Source of the DNA: Sphingomonas sp. H160509
Lineage (GTDB): Bacteria > Pseudomonadota > Alphaproteobacteria > Sphingomonadales > Sphingomonadaceae
Assembly: GCF_024124765.2 (NCBI RefSeq)
Contig: NZ_JAMXSR020000002.1
Coordinates: forward strand, 1,077,001-1,141,000
Length of the DNA stretch: 64,000 nt
Reading direction: 5' to 3'
Shown: positions 48,666-60,396 of the stretch, piece after piece
Layout: the number at the start of each line of letters is the position of its first letter
Numbering within the stretch: the first letter of the stretch is position 1
The notes under the pieces: generated by a model
Told to the model about the DNA's origin: nothing
Database searches by the model: none
The model's input: only the letters and a program-made list of their open reading frames with translations
Position numbers and translations under genes: made by a program

Positions 48666-50146
48666 TTACGAAGCCGCCGACTCCCCAAGCATCCCTTTCA
48701 GAACCTCGTTCACCACAGCAGGGTTAGCCTTCCCCCCATCGCCTTCATCGTCTGGCCCACAAAGAACCCGAACAGCTTGTCCTTGCCGCCACGATAATCC
48801 GCGACCTTGTCCGCATTCGCCGCCATCACCTCGGCGATCACGGCCTCGATAGCGCCGGTATCGCTGGTCTGCTTCAACCCGCGATCCTCGACCACCTTCG
48901 CCGCGCCGTCGCCGGTTTCGAGCATCACCTCGAACACCTGCTTGGCGAGGCTCCCCGACAGCGTGCCGTCCGCGATTAGCCCCAGCAGTTCCGCCGCCTG
49001 CGCCGGCGACACCGGCGAATTCTCGATGTCCTTGCCGGTCCGGTTGAGCGCGCCGAACAGCTCCGACGTCGTCCAGTTCGCCGCCGCCGCGGGCTTCACG
49101 CCAGCATCGAGCAACGCATCGAACCACCGCGCCGCCTCGACCTCGGCGGTCAGCACCGTCGCCTGATACGCGGTGATCCCGAGCGCCTCGTACCGCGCGC
49201 GCTTCGCATCCGGCAGCTCCGGCAACGACGCACGGCACTCGGCCAGGAACGCGTCGTCGAGCACCAGCGGCAACAGGTCGGGATCGGGGAAGTAGCGGTA
49301 ATCATGCGCGTCTTCCTTCGACCGCATCGATCGCGTCTCGTTGCGATCGGGATCGTAGAGTCGCGTTTCCTGCTGGATCTTGCCGCCGGCCTCGAGCACC
49401 TCGACCTGACGCCTGGCCTCCTGCTCGACCACCGCCATCACGAAGCGCACCGAATTGACGTTCTTCGTCTCGGTCCGCGTGCCCAGCTCGTCGCCGGGCT
49501 TGCGCACGCTGACGTTGACGTCGGCGCGCATCGAGCCCTCTTCCATGTTGCCGTCGCACGATCCGACATAGCGCAGGATCGATCGCAGCTTCCGCAGGTA
49601 AGCCCCTGTTTCCGCTGGCGAAGCGAGATCGGGCTTCGACACGATCTCCATCAGCGCGACGCCCGACCGGTTGAGATCGACGTACGACTGGGTCGGATGC
49701 TGGTCGTGCATCAGCTTGCCCGCATCCTGCTCGACATGGATGCGCTCGACGCCGATCCGCTTGCCCGCGGCATCCGGATTCTTCTCGTCGAGGCTGATGT
49801 CGATCGCGCCTTCGCCGACGATCGGATGATAGAGCTGACTGATCTGATAGCCCTGCGGCAGATCGGCGTAGAAATAGTTCTTCCGGTCGAACCGCGACCA
49901 TTTGTTGATCTGCGCCTCGATCGCCATGCCGGTGCGGACCGCCTGGCGGATGCACTCGCGGTTCGGCACCGGCAGCATCCCCGGCATCGCGGCGTCGACC
50001 AGCGACACCTGCGTATTGGGCTCCGCGCCGAACGCGGTCGCCGCGCCCGAGAAGAGCTTGGCGTTCGACGTCACCTGCGCGTGCACTTCGAGGCCGACCA
50101 CGACCTCCCACTCGCCGGTTTCGCCCTGGATTCTGTAATCGCTCAT
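48666..50146 (-). CDS. gatB: Asp/Glu-tRNA amidotransferase subunit B (one frameshift)
   Basis: GatB phosphorylates and amidates misacylated Glu-tRNA(Gln) or Asp-tRNA(Asn) within GatCAB. N-terminal [13 protein letters not shown], the cradle signature [31 protein letters not shown], and the C-terminal helical and YqeY-like tail. The frame shifts at C6 48732-48737 inside the tail (KAMGG / [15 protein letters not shown]). About 493 residues. The ATG at 50146 overlaps the end of gatA closely. Confidence 0.96.
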
Positions 50147-50147
50147 G

Positions 50148-51634
50148 TTACCACCAAGCCTCTGGTCGCGCGGTAAATCCTGCTCGCTGTTCGATCGCGA
50201 GCCCTGCGTTCAGCACGCCTTGTTCGTCGAGTGGCTTGCCGATGATCTGCAGCCCGGAGCGGCAGACCCTGCTTGTCGAGACCACCCGGTACCGACATCG
50301 CCGGCAGCCCTGCGAGCGACGACGGCACGGTGAAGACGTCGTTCAAATACATCGCGATCGGATCGGCCGACTTCTCGCCGAGCGCGAACGCTGCCGACGG
50401 TGCGGTCGGGGTGAGCAGCACGTCGCACGTCTCCCAAGCCCGCTCGAAATCGCGCGCGATCAGCGTCCGGACCTTCTGCGCCTGCGTGTAATACGCGTCG
50501 TAGAAACCGGCCGACAGCACATAGGTGCCGATCATGATGCGGCGCTTAACCTCGGGACCGAAGCCATCCGCACGCGTCGCGGCGTACATGTCCTGCAAGC
50601 CGGCGCCGGTCGGCAGGTCGCGGATACCGTAGCGGACGCCGTCATAGCGCGCGAGGTTCGACGACGCTTCGGCGGGCGCGATAATGTAATAGGCGGGCAG
50701 CGCGTATTTGGTGTGCGGGAGCGAGACCTCGACGATCGTCGCGCCGGCATCCTTCAGCCAGTCGATGCCCTGCTGCCAGAGCGCCTCGATCTCCTCAGGC
50801 ATTCCGTCGACGCGATACTCCTTGGGAATGCCGACGCGCAGGCCGTTGAGATTGCCGGACAAACCCGCTTCCCACTTCGGCACATCGAGCTGCAACGAAG
50901 TGCCGTCCTTGGCGTCAAACCCGGCCATCGCCTCGAGCAGGATCGCGCAATCCTTGACGTCGCGTGCCATCGACCCGGCCTGGTCGAGCGACGACGCGAA
51001 CGCGATCGTCCCCCAGCGCGAGCAGCGGCCATAAGTCGGCTTGATCCCCGAGATGCCGGTAAAGGCGGCGGGCTGGCGGATCGAGCCGCCGGTGTCGGTG
51101 CCGGTCGCGCCGGGGCAGAGCCGCGCGGCGACTGCCGACGACGAACCGCCCGACGAGCCGCCGGGGGCGAGCGAGGCGTTACCGCCGTCGTTGCGCTTCC
51201 AAGGCGAGATCACGTTGCCGAACGCGGAGGTCTCGTTCGACGAGCCCATCGCGAACTGGTCCATGTTCAGCTTGCCGAGCATTCCCGCGCCCGCGTCCCA
51301 CAGATTCTGCGAGACGGTCGATTCGTAAGTCGGCGTGAAGCCTTCGAGGATATGGCTCGCCGCGGTCGTGGTGACGCCCTTGGTGCAGAACAGGTCCTTC
51401 ATGCCGATCGGCACGCCGGCCAGCGGCTTGAGCGTCTCTCCGGCCTGGCGCGCGGTATCGGCGGCGGTTGCGGCGGCGATCGCGTGCTCAGGCGTCTCGA
51501 CAAGAAACGCGTTCAACGCCTTGGCCCGGCTCACCTTTACGATGAACGCATCGGCGATTTCGCGCGCCTTGAAGGAACCATCGCGGACGCCGTCGCGGAT
51601 GCCTGCGATCCCGAGGTCTGTAAGGTCGGTCATT
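50148..51634 (-). CDS. gatA: Asp/Glu-tRNA amidotransferase subunit A (one frameshift near the end)
   Basis: GatA frees ammonia from glutamine. The amidase Ser-cisSer-Lys triad is visible: Lys in [14 protein letters not shown], cis-Ser in [13 protein letters not shown], Ser in [13 protein letters not shown]. The frame changes near 50257; removing one base gives [18 protein letters not shown] and the end RPEAWW with stop at 50148. About 495 residues. Its ATG at 51634 overlaps the gatC stop. The order gatC-gatA-gatB is a single operon. Confidence 0.96.
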
Positions 51635-51935
51635 ATTCGATCACCTTGGGCACGGCGAAGAACCCGTGTTCGGCCACGGGCGCGTTGGCGAGAACCTGCT
51701 CGCGGATGCCGCCGCCGGTCAGCGGGTCGGCATTGACGACGTCGTCGCGCAGCCGCAGCGTGTTGGGGATGACGGCGGTCATCGGCTCGATACCGGTCGT
51801 GTCGACCTCTTCGAGCATCTCGATCCAGCCAAGGATGTTTCCGAGTTCCGGCGCCATGCGGGCGGCGTCCTCGTCGGTGATCGCGATGCGCGCAAGGCTC
51901 GCGATCCGCTTCACGGTTGCAGTATCTACGGACAT
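51633..51935 (-). CDS. gatC: Asp/Glu-tRNA amidotransferase subunit C
   Basis: A 100-residue belt subunit that wraps GatA and GatB. It starts [19 protein letters not shown] and has the family segments [13 protein letters not shown] and [13 protein letters not shown]. First gene of the operon, with its stop overlapping the gatA start. Intact. Confidence 0.96.
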   Translation of the reverse strand: MSVDTATVKRIASLARIAITDEDAARMAPELGNILGWIEMLEEVDTTGIEPMTAVIPNTLRLRDDVVNADPLTGGGIREQVLANAPVAEHGFFAVPKVIE

Positions 51936-51999
51936 GCCGTGCGGCTAGCACCGCGTGGCGCGGGCGCGCAACACCCTTCTAGCGCCGCGTCTTGTTCTG

Positions 52000-52077
52000 G
52001 TTCCCCCGCGGAGGCGGAGGCCCAGGATTACCAACGATACCGCCCGAGATCCTGGGCCCCCGCCTCCGCGGGGGAAC
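52000..52077. repeat. Palindromic repeat, family B
   Basis: GTTCCCCCGCGGAGGCGGAG and inverse CCCCCGCCTCCGCGGGGGAAC, with CCCAGGATTACC and ATCCTGGG inside. It lies between divergent gatC and the DUF3089 gene. Confidence 0.88.
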
Positions 52078-52182
52078 GAGGCATTTCCGCGCCGCCGCCA
52101 GTTTCCCCAATAAGAACGCACCGATTGCAACCTTCCCTCGCTTCCGGCACGGGAGCCTCAACGCCTGCACGGAAGGTCCCGC

Positions 52183-53289
52183 TTGGCCCGCAAGTTTCTC
52201 TATTTCGTCGCCGCGATGATCGTCCTCGCGATCGCCGCCCTGCTCGCCTACCGCCTGTTCGGCACGCAGCTGATGCGCGCGGTGATGGTGCCAAGCGAGA
52301 CTTTCCAGGCGCAGCGCGAAGCCCCGCGGAACATCTATGCGCGGAAAATCATGTGGCTCGCCCGCCCCGATGCGCCGGGTAATCCCGCGCTGTGGACGCC
52401 GCCCGGTTACACGGCTGGCGAGCGCGGCAAGGGTGCGGCGATCTTCTTCATCCACCCGACGTCGTACATCAACCGCGACCACTGGAACGCGCCGATCGAC
52501 GACCCCGAGACCAATGCGCGAGCGGAACTGTTCCTGCGCGGCCAAGCGAGCGCGTTCAACGAAGCGGGCGACATCTGGGCGCCGCGGTATCGCCAGGCGA
52601 CGTTCGGCGCGTTCCTGACCAGCGTTGCGGATAGTGAACGCGCACTGGCGCTCGCTTACGGCGATGTGTCTGCGGCGTTCGACCGATTCCTCAAGGAAGC
52701 CGGCCCGACCCGCCCGATCATCCTTGCCGGGCATAGCCAGGGCGCATTGCACCTCACCCGATTGCTCCGCGACCGCGTTGCGAACGACCCGAAGCTGAAG
52801 GCGCGGATCGTCGCGGCGTATGTCGTCGGCTGGCCCGTGTCGCGCGCGACCGACCTGCCCCGCATGGGCCTCTCAGAGTGCCGCGCCGCCGACCAGACCG
52901 GCTGTATCCTGTCGTGGGAGAGCTTTGCCGAACCTGCGGATCCGTCGCTGATTGTCGATGCCTACGATCAGACCACCGGCTTCAACGGCCAGCCGCGAAA
53001 GGCCACTCCGATGGTCTGCACCAACCCGCTGACCGGCACCGCCGACGCGACCGCGCCCGCCACCGCCAACCTAGGCACGCTGGTACCGTCCGCCGACCTC
53101 AAGACCGCGACCATTGCGATCGGCAGCGTCCCCGCGCGCTGTGCCGACCGCGGCTTCCTGCTGATCGGTGAGGGCCCGAACCTCGGGCCGTACGTGCTGC
53201 CCGGCAACAACTACCACGTCTACGACTACAGCCTGTTCTGGGCAAACATCCGCGCCGACGCCAACCGCCGCCTGAAGGCCTTTAAATGA
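52183..53289 (+). CDS. DUF3089 alpha/beta-hydrolase, membrane-anchored
   Basis: A 368-residue hydrolase with one N-terminal helix ([22 protein letters not shown]) and the nucleophile elbow [25 protein letters not shown] is typical for DUF3089. The substrate is unknown; related proteins are esterase-like. The start is TTG at 52183 with GGAAGG about ten bases upstream. The stop overlaps the ruvX ATG, so the two are co-translated. Intact. Confidence 0.88.
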   Translation: MARKFLYFVAAMIVLAIAALLAYRLFGTQLMRAVMVPSETFQAQREAPRNIYARKIMWLARPDAPGNPALWTPPGYTAGERGKGAAIFFIHPTSYINRDHWNAPIDDPETNARAELFLRGQASAFNEAGDIWAPRYRQATFGAFLTSVADSERALALAYGDVSAAFDRFLKEAGPTRPIILAGHSQGALHLTRLLRDRVANDPKLKARIVAAYVVGWPVSRATDLPRMGLSECRAADQTGCILSWESFAEPADPSLIVDAYDQTTGFNGQPRKATPMVCTNPLTGTADATAPATANLGTLVPSADLKTATIAIGSVPARCADRGFLLIGEGPNLGPYVLPGNNYHVYDYSLFWANIRADANRRLKAFK

Positions 53290-53753
53290 TTACGCTCTCC
53301 GCCGCGCAGTTCCGCGACGCGCTCCCGAACGGCGGCCGGCTGATCGGCCTCGACGTCGGCACCAAGACGATCGGCACCGCACTCTGCGACGCAGGCTGGT
53401 CGTTCGCGAGCCCTGCCCTCCTGATCCGCCGCACCAAGTTCCAAAAGGACAAAGCCGCGCTTGCCGAGATCATCAAGGCGCAGGCGGTCGTCGGGCTCGT
53501 CATCGGCCTGCCAATCAACCTCGACGGTAGCGAGAGCCCGCGGTCGCAATCGACGCGGGCGTTCGCGCAGAACCTCAAGGACATGGGCCTGCCCATCCTG
53601 CTCCAGGACGAGCGCTGGTCGACCGTCGCGGTCACCCGCACGCTGATCGAACAGGACGCCAGCCGCGCCAAACGCGCCGAACTCGTCGACAAGATGGCCG
53701 CCGCCTACATCCTCCAGGGTGCGATCGATGCACTGGTGACGGCGCAGATCTAG
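53286..53753 (+). CDS. ruvX: RuvX/YqgF pre-16S rRNA nuclease
   Basis: A 155-residue RNase H-fold nuclease for the final trimming of 16S rRNA 5' ends. Conserved acidic sites lie in [42 protein letters not shown] and [15 protein letters not shown]. The ATG overlaps the preceding stop (ATGA). Intact. It converges on the following membrane protein gene with a 4-base overlap. Confidence 0.95.
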   Translation: MITLSAAQFRDALPNGGRLIGLDVGTKTIGTALCDAGWSFASPALLIRRTKFQKDKAALAEIIKAQAVVGLVIGLPINLDGSESPRSQSTRAFAQNLKDMGLPILLQDERWSTVAVTRTLIEQDASRAKRAELVDKMAAAYILQGAIDALVTAQI

Positions 53754-55310
53754 CGCGCGACCTGGTAGAGGGTGGACTGGCCGTCGGTCCATATGACGTG
53801 CAGGTCGGCGGCCTTTGCAGCCCCTGGCGGGAAACCGATCGTCCAGACGTGTGTGAACGCGGCACGGGGAAACCGTGCGATCGTCTTGGCGAAGTTGGAG
53901 CCGACGGTCGAACAGATCGACGGAAAGACGCTCTGGGTCGGGTCCCCGGTATAGGGTGCGGCGATCGCGTAGCGGATGTGCAGCGATTGCTGTCCTTCGA
54001 TCGCCCATTGCTCGTTGGTGAATGCGTCGCGGCGGACGATCGCGAGGGCTGGAAGGTGATTTCGCCGTGCGTCGTCCCACGCGCCTCCGCATGGCAACTC
54101 GACTAACGAGAGTACCGCAGCGCCGTGCGGGATGGCTGCAACAGCCGCGAGTTCGCGTTGTTGTTCGCTGGAGCGTTCGACAAAGCTCAGCGTCGTGCCT
54201 GCCAGGCGCAGGACCAGGAATGCGGTGGCCATCACGGCCAGCGTGCGTGCCATTCGCGAATCGCGCGGCGCGATCGCGATCAACCCCAGCATTACCGCGG
54301 CGGGTGCCATCCGCATGTCGACATAGGCGCCCCCCATCAGCAATCGTGGGAGGACGACGAACGCTGCGAGGCACAACAGCGCGGGGATGCCCAGCAGCGG
54401 CAAGAACCCGAGGCGAGCGCTCCGCATTCCCGCATACAGGATGGCGATCAACGGCAGCAGCGAGAGGAGATCGAACCATGGCCAGTGGTCGCGAAACAGC
54501 GAAACGAGCCATACCAGCTTCACCGGTGCGTCGAACCAGCCCTCCCCCACCGAGTCCGCCCGCTGCCGCGCCCGTCCCGGCCCCGATAGACGCCAGCATG
54601 ACGAGGAGCGGGACCGTCATCGACAGACACTGGATCGCCGCACCGACGAGCGCCGCCGGCCAGCCACGGCCTGCGGTGCGGAGCCGCGCGATGTCCGCGC
54701 CTGCCGCCATCAGCCCCAGCAGCCCCCAGCCGAAGCTGTGCGAAATCCATATTACGCATGCGATGGGTACGAAGAGCAGCGCGCGCATGATCAGGCGATC
54801 CTGTCGCCCTAGCCGGATCCACAGTGCCAGTGCGCAGAACGCCAGCGCCTGCGACAGCGCGAAGTTGACGAAGCCGAACTGGAACGGCCACGCATAGGCG
54901 AGCGGCAACGCGAACATCGCGGTCGGCGGTATGCGCCCATGCGCCTCTCGCGCGGCCCATAACAGTCCGGTGGCGGTCAGCATCGGGATCGCGATCACCG
55001 CCAGCTTGGTTGCGACCTCGAAGGGGAACAGGTGCGACAACGCTGGTACGAGCAGGTCCATGCCCAGATTGGGGATCAGCGCCCAGTGGTACGCGTAATA
55101 GCGTTGGAGATCGGGCGAGGTCGGCAGCGCCATGGCGATATGCCAGCGGCCCATATGGCCGGGCAGGTCGCCGAGCGGGGGCAGCGCGGGCCATAGCAAC
55201 GGCACCGCGGACGCCAGGACGAGTGCCAGCGCGAACCACCGCGTTTCCCACCATCGCCCCATCGTCCGTGCCGCTGCGTCCTGCATATTCCCCCCGTTCG
55301 CCATCGCCAT
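53750..55310 (-). CDS. Polytopic membrane protein of unknown function (one frameshift)
   Basis: A protein of about 519 residues with ten or more hydrophobic segments ([57 protein letters not shown]) and a C-terminal soluble domain of about 120 residues ending [13 protein letters not shown]. The order of an N-terminal loop ([15 protein letters not shown]) and many helices is like GT-C-type or O-antigen-related membrane proteins, but no signature is firm. The frame changes at C5 54544-54548 between GGLGG and [12 protein letters not shown]. It is divergent from pyrB. Confidence 0.75.
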
Positions 55311-55408
55311 CCCATGCCCGCGCTAAAATGCGGTTAACCATGCGGATGCAGCGAGGCGTCGCGCGACGCTTGCCCCCTGCCCCCCGCGGACACTATCCCG
55401 CGCTTTTA

Positions 55409-56395
55409 ATGCGAACCTCAGATCACCGCCCCGCCGCCCTCATCGAAGGCGGCGCCGTATTCCCGCACCGGCATCTCACCGGTATCGACGGGCTCCAGCC
55501 ACACGAGATCGCGTTCCTGCTCGACGAGGCGGAGACGTGGGTCGGCGCGAACCGGACGCACGCGACGCCCGACAAGCGGCTCGCGGGGCTCACCCAGATC
55601 AACGCGTTCTTCGAGAACTCGACGCGGACGCTGCTGTCGTTCGAGATCGCGGGCAAGCGGCTCGGCGCGGATGTCGTCAACATGCACGCCGCGCAGTCGA
55701 GCGTGAAGAAGGGCGAGACCCTGATCGATACGGCGATGACGTTGAACGCGATGCGCGCGGACGTGATCGTGATCCGGCACATGTCGAGCGGCGCAGTGCG
55801 GCTGATTGCGGACAAGGTCGACTGTCCGGTGCTGAACGCGGGCGATGGGCGGCATGAGCATCCGACCCAGGCGCTGCTCGATGCGCTGACGATCCGGCGG
55901 CGGAAGGGCTCGATCGCGGGGCAGCGCGTGGTTATCTGTGGCGATCTGCTGCACAGCCGGGTCGCGCGATCCAACATCCTGGCGCTCACCGCGCTTGCAG
56001 CCGAGGTCCGCGTTTGTGCGCCGTCGACGCTGATGCCACCGATGATCGAGCGGATGGGCGTGCGTGCGTTTACCGATTTCGACAAAGCGTTGGAGGGTGC
56101 GGACGTGGTGATGATGCTGCGATTGCAGAACGAGCGGATGGATGGCGCTTATGTCCCCTCCACGCGCGAATACCGACTACGCTACGGCCTGACGCTCGAC
56201 CGGTTGGCGAAGGCGGCGCCGGACGCGCTGGTGATGCATCCCGGCCCGATGAACCGGGGTGTGGAAATCGACTCCGCGGTGGCGGATCATGCGCGATCGG
56301 CGATTACCGAGCAGGTCGAGATGGGGGTCGCCGTCCGGATGGCGTGCCTTGACGTGCTGACGCGAAGAGCGCGCGGCGTGGAGGGGTGGGCATGA
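55409..56395 (+). CDS. pyrB: Aspartate carbamoyltransferase catalytic subunit
   Basis: The first committed step of pyrimidine synthesis: carbamoyl phosphate plus aspartate. The carbamoyl-phosphate loop [13 protein letters not shown], the [11 protein letters not shown] loop, the [10 protein letters not shown] segment and the aspartate-site MLRLQNERM are all conserved. 328 residues from ATG 55409. The stop overlaps the next gene as ATGA. No pyrI regulatory gene is present; the partner is the dihydroorotase-like protein downstream, as in class A ATCases. Confidence 0.96.
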   Translation: MRTSDHRPAALIEGGAVFPHRHLTGIDGLQPHEIAFLLDEAETWVGANRTHATPDKRLAGLTQINAFFENSTRTLLSFEIAGKRLGADVVNMHAAQSSVKKGETLIDTAMTLNAMRADVIVIRHMSSGAVRLIADKVDCPVLNAGDGRHEHPTQALLDALTIRRRKGSIAGQRVVICGDLLHSRVARSNILALTALAAEVRVCAPSTLMPPMIERMGVRAFTDFDKALEGADVVMMLRLQNERMDGAYVPSTREYRLRYGLTLDRLAKAAPDALVMHPGPMNRGVEIDSAVADHARSAITEQVEMGVAVRMACLDVLTRRARGVEGWA

Positions 56396-57614
56396 TCCTC
56401 GCACTCACCAACGCGACGCTCGCCTGCCCGGTTGGCGGCGTGACGAAGGGTAATGTGCTGGTTCGCGACGGTGTGATCGTCGCGACCGGGATCGTCGATA
56501 TTCCGGCCGATGCGGACATCGTCGACTGTGGCGGCAAGACGGTCGCGCCCGGGATCGTCGATCTCGGCGTGGCGAACGTCGACCGTGCCGCCTTCCGCGC
56601 TGGCGGGATCGTGCGGATCGGATTGATGCCCGACCAGTCGCCGGTGCTGGACGACCCCGGTATCGTCCAGCGCGCCGCGTTGATCGGCAAGCCAGACCTC
56701 TGGATCCACCCGATCGCCGCCGCCACGCGCGGGCTCGAAGGCCACGACCTTGCAGAGATGGCGATCTGTCTTTCGGCTGGTGCGAAGGCGGTGGGCACGG
56801 GCAAGCACTGGATCGCCGATAGTGGCGTGATGCGGCGCGCGCTGGCCTATGCGCGTGATCTCGACGTGACGGTGATCGCGCATGCCGAGGATGGCGGACT
56901 GACCGCCGGGGCGGTCGCGACCGAGGGCGAGACGGCGACGCGGCTTGGCCTGCCTGCTGCGCCCGCGGTGGCGGAGGCGCTGGCGATCGCGCGCGACCTG
57001 ATGCTGGCCGAGGATACTGGGGCTCGGATCCATATTCGCCAGGTTACGACGGCTGCCGGATTCGACCTGATCCGGGCGGCGAAGCGTCGCGGCGTCTCGG
57101 TAACCTGCGGGATTACGCCGGCCCATCTGCATCTGTCGGAGATCGCGGTCAGTGATTTCCGGTCGTTCGCTTTGCTATCGCCGCCTTTGCGCGCGGAGAG
57201 TGACCGGCGGGCGGCGCTCGAGGCGATCGCAGACGGCACGATCGACGTGCTGTGTTCGGGACATGAGCCGCGGGGGGCCCGAGGAAAAGCGGCTGCCGTT
57301 TACCGATTCGAGCAGTGGGATGGCGGGGGGCGGAGACGCTGTTGCCGCTCGCGCTGATGCTGGTGCGTGACGAACTGCTGACGCTGGAGCGGCTGTTCGC
57401 GTTGCTCGCCAGCAATCCGGCGCGGGTGCTGGGGCTGGATACGGGGACTTTGGAGGTCGGCAAGCCCGCGGACCTGATGCTGTTCGACCGGCTCGCGCCT
57501 TGGCAGATCGTCGGGGAAGAGTTTCTGGCGGAGGCGGGGAATACGCCGTTCGATGGCTTGCCGGTGCAGGGGCGCGTGTTGCGGTTGTGGAAGGGTGGGC
57601 GCGAGGTTCTGTGA
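56392..57614 (+). CDS. Dihydroorotase-like protein without zinc ligands, PyrC' type (two frameshifts)
   Basis: It has the amidohydrolase fold ([20 protein letters not shown] to [20 protein letters not shown]), about 406 residues. In active dihydroorotase the second strand reads PGxxDxHxH; here it is [12 protein letters not shown], so both histidines are missing. The later metal Asp region is [11 protein letters not shown] instead of a D-H-x-P-H type. Such a chain is known from Pseudomonas as PyrC', needed to assemble ATCase but not catalytic. Shifts of one base each lie at G6 57272-57277 and G6 57325-57330, with [17 protein letters not shown] between them. Overlap with pyrB supports a complex. 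Confidence 0.88.
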
Positions 57615-57640
57615 GTCCGTCGCGTCGACTGTATACTTAA

Positions 57641-57744
57641 GCGCCCCGGCGGAGGCCGGGGCCCAGTTGGGGGACGTCGCAAACTGAGGACAGCGCTCCG
57701 TTACGCCTACCTCCCAACTGGGCCCCGGCCTTCGCCGGGGTGGT
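57641..57744. repeat. Palindromic repeat, family A
   Basis: GCGCCCCGGCGGAGGCCGGGG with inverse CCCCGGCCTTCGCCGGGGTG, and CCCAGTTGGGG / CCCAACTGGG inside. It lies between two convergent genes. Confidence 0.88.
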
Positions 57745-57770
57745 CGTTGCTCTGGCCGAGGCGCCCCCTC

Positions 57771-59079
57771 CTATCGCGACGCCATCTGCATGCCGGGCTT
57801 GCGCAACCACTGCGCCATGACGTCGCCCGCGCCTTGGCGGACGAAACAGGCGCCGCCCTTGGCGTGATACTGGCGGCACATCGCATTCGCCGCCGACTTG
57901 CTGAACCCGCCGACCGAGAGGCGATAGACATCCTCGCCCTTCGCTTTGAACGTCATGCCGTTCGGCGAATAGCTGGCGAGTACCGCGAACCGGCGTGCGG
58001 CGCGGGCCCAGCCGTCTCTTGCGACCCCCGCGCTCTCGAAGGCGCCAAGCTGGACGTACCAGTTGCCGGTTGCCGGCGCCTTCACCTGATACGCCGCAGT
58101 CGCCATGGCGCGACCCGACGACATGGGCGCGGACGCGACCTTGATCGGGCCGCCGGCCGGACGGAGCATCATCGTCGGCAACGCCTGGACGACTTCCTGT
58201 CGCGGTCCGAACGCGATTCTCGAGACGCCAGCTGCTGATACCGAAGCGAGCTGCACAGGCGCAGCTTCGGTCGGCGCGATGACCGGATCCGCTGCAGCCA
58301 AGGCCTGTTCCGGAACACCCGGCGCAGGCGCGTTCAACGCCAGCGCGACCGGCTGTCCCGCATCCGCCACTGCGCGAACGCCGAGCAGGCTCGCCACCTG
58401 GTCCGACGCCTTGGCCGGCTGGGCGAATAGCGCCCATTGCTCGAGCCGGGCGTCGACGTCTGCTGGTGCCATGTCCGCCGCGGCAACGACGCGTGCTTCC
58501 TGCCAGCGTCCCGCCAGCGCGAAGCTCAGCGCGAGGTTCTGGCGCACCTTCGCGCTCGACGCGGGCGAACGGGCGGCTTCGGTCAGGACCGCGATCCCGC
58601 CGGCGGTGTCGCCCGCCAAAGAAAGAGCAAGGCCGCGATCGACCGCCGGGATGATCGCAGCGTTTGCTTCGAGGCTGTGGCGTGCCGACTGCCAGTCTCC
58701 GGTCGCGATCTGCGACAGCGCGAGGTTGAGCGCCGCCCCTGCCGTTGGTCGGCGACAGTTGCAGCGCGTCGGCGAACGCGTGCGAGGCCGAGGCGAACCG
58801 CCCGCCCTTGAGATAGCTCTGGCCGAGCAGCATCCGGTAGTCCGCCTGCTGCGGCATCAGCGCCACCGCACCCTCCGCATAGCCGATCGCGATGGGACCA
58901 TCGTTGCGCGCAAGTGCCGCCTGCGCCTGCCCCGCCGTGCCGGCCGCGGCCTTTGTCGCGAGGGCCGCATTGCGGTCGCTGGCCGAGGCGATGCCGCCCC
59001 CGTTCGCGGCACAGCCGACCATCGTACCGCCGAGCAGTAGGGCGGAGATGCCGCCGAGGAGGAGGGCGCGCGTGGTCAT
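57771..59079 (-). CDS. TPR and SPOR-domain envelope protein (one frameshift)
   Basis: The N-terminus MTTRALLLGGISALLLGG ends in a possible lipobox (MVGC). TPR-like helices follow (ADYRMLLGQSYLKGGRFASA), then a long Ala/Pro linker, and a C-terminal SPOR domain (GNWYVQLGAFESAGVARDGW ... VYRLSVGGFSKSAANAMC). SPOR domains bind denuded septal peptidoglycan, so a role at the division site or in cell-wall work is likely. The frame changes at C4 58736-58739. About 436 residues. It is divergent from another SPOR gene. Confidence 0.87.
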
Positions 59080-59285
59080 CGGGGCAATCCCTGTTTCATG
59101 GCAAACGCTAGACCGCACATAGTTCCCACTCCCGGTATTCGCGTACGGAGTGCCATATCGGTTTAAAGAAGCGGTTAACGCGACTTCATAATGACTTACG
59201 GAGGCGCGATGTTGGGGATCGGGAACGGTCGCCCTTTGCCTTGCGCGACGAACGGCGGCATGGTGGCGGCGAGACGGTATGAGGG

Positions 59286-60359
59286 ATGGCGATGACGGTT
59301 CGGCGTAAGCTTTTGGTGGGTGCGATCGCGTTGAGCGGAATGCTGGCCGCCGCCCCCGCGTTTGCGGATGTGAAGGCCGGCGTCGATGCCTGGGCGAAGG
59401 GCGATTATCCGCGTGCGATCACCGAGTGGCGCCCACTAGCGGTAGCAGGCGATGCGGACGCGCAGTTCAACCTGGCGCAGGCGTACAAGCTCGGGCGCGG
59501 CGTACCGCTTGATCCGGTGCTGGCCGAGAGCTGGTTCCGGAAGGCGGCGATGCAAGGGCATGTGCAGGCCGCCGATAATTATGGGCTCGCGCTGTTCCAG
59601 GCCGGCAAGAAGACGGATGCGCTGCCGTGGCTGCAGAAGTCGGTCGCGCATGGTGAGCCGCGGGCGCAACTCGTGCTCGGGACGATGCTGTTCAACGGCG
59701 ATGGCATACCGCGCGATTTCCCGCGGGCGTATGCAATGATGACGCGGGCCTCGGCTTCGGGATTGCAGTCGGCCTCGCAGACGCTGGCGCAGATGGACCA
59801 GTATATCTCGCCCACCGACCGCGAGAAGGGCACCGCGCTGGCGCAGCAATATGCGTTACAGTCCCCGCCGCCGGGGCCTTCGCGTGCTACGGTCGGGCAA
59901 ACGCCGGTGGCGCCGTCGCGTATCGCCAGCGCGCCGCGTCCGTCGAAGCTGCCGCCGAGTTCGCTTCCTGCGCGCATTCCCGGGCCGACCCGCGAACCGG
60001 CCCCTACGCGGGAACCGACACCGACGCGCGAGCCGACACCGGTCAGGCAGGCGCAGGTGAAACCGCCCAAGCCTGCGCCGACGAAACCTGCTCCGGCAAA
60101 AGCTATAGCGGCCAAGCCCGCGCCCGTGCGTGCGACGGGCAATTGGCGCGTCCAGCTCGGCGCGTTCCGCGACCAGGGCAATGCCGAGACGCAGTGGAAC
60201 AAGGTCCGCGGCAAGCTACGTGGTGCTCAGCCCTTCTACGCGAAGGCCGGCAGCGTGACGCGGCTCCAGGCGGGTGGCTTTGCGTCGAAGGCGGATGCGA
60301 CGCGGGCTTGCTCGGCGTCTGGCGTGGCGTGTGTGATCGTCGCGCCCCTGAGCGAATGA
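59286..60359 (+). CDS. Sel1-repeat and SPOR-domain protein
   Basis: A secreted protein with a signal peptide (LLVGAIALSGMLAAAPAFA), three to four Sel1-type repeats (AQFNLAQAYKLGRGVPLDPV, AQLVLGTMLFNGDGIPRDF), a long Pro-rich linker with tandem TREPTPTREP units, and a C-terminal SPOR domain (GNWRVQLGAFRDQGNAETQW). Sel1 repeats bind protein partners and SPOR binds septal peptidoglycan. Intact, 357 residues (or 355 from the second ATG). It is divergent from the TPR/SPOR gene with 206 bases between. Confidence 0.9.
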   Translation: MAMTVRRKLLVGAIALSGMLAAAPAFADVKAGVDAWAKGDYPRAITEWRPLAVAGDADAQFNLAQAYKLGRGVPLDPVLAESWFRKAAMQGHVQAADNYGLALFQAGKKTDALPWLQKSVAHGEPRAQLVLGTMLFNGDGIPRDFPRAYAMMTRASASGLQSASQTLAQMDQYISPTDREKGTALAQQYALQSPPPGPSRATVGQTPVAPSRIASAPRPSKLPPSSLPARIPGPTREPAPTREPTPTREPTPVRQAQVKPPKPAPTKPAPAKAIAAKPAPVRATGNWRVQLGAFRDQGNAETQWNKVRGKLRGAQPFYAKAGSVTRLQAGGFASKADATRACSASGVACVIVAPLSE

Positions 60360-60396
60360 GCCCGGCCGCTACGATACTCATGACGAGGATGTGCGA

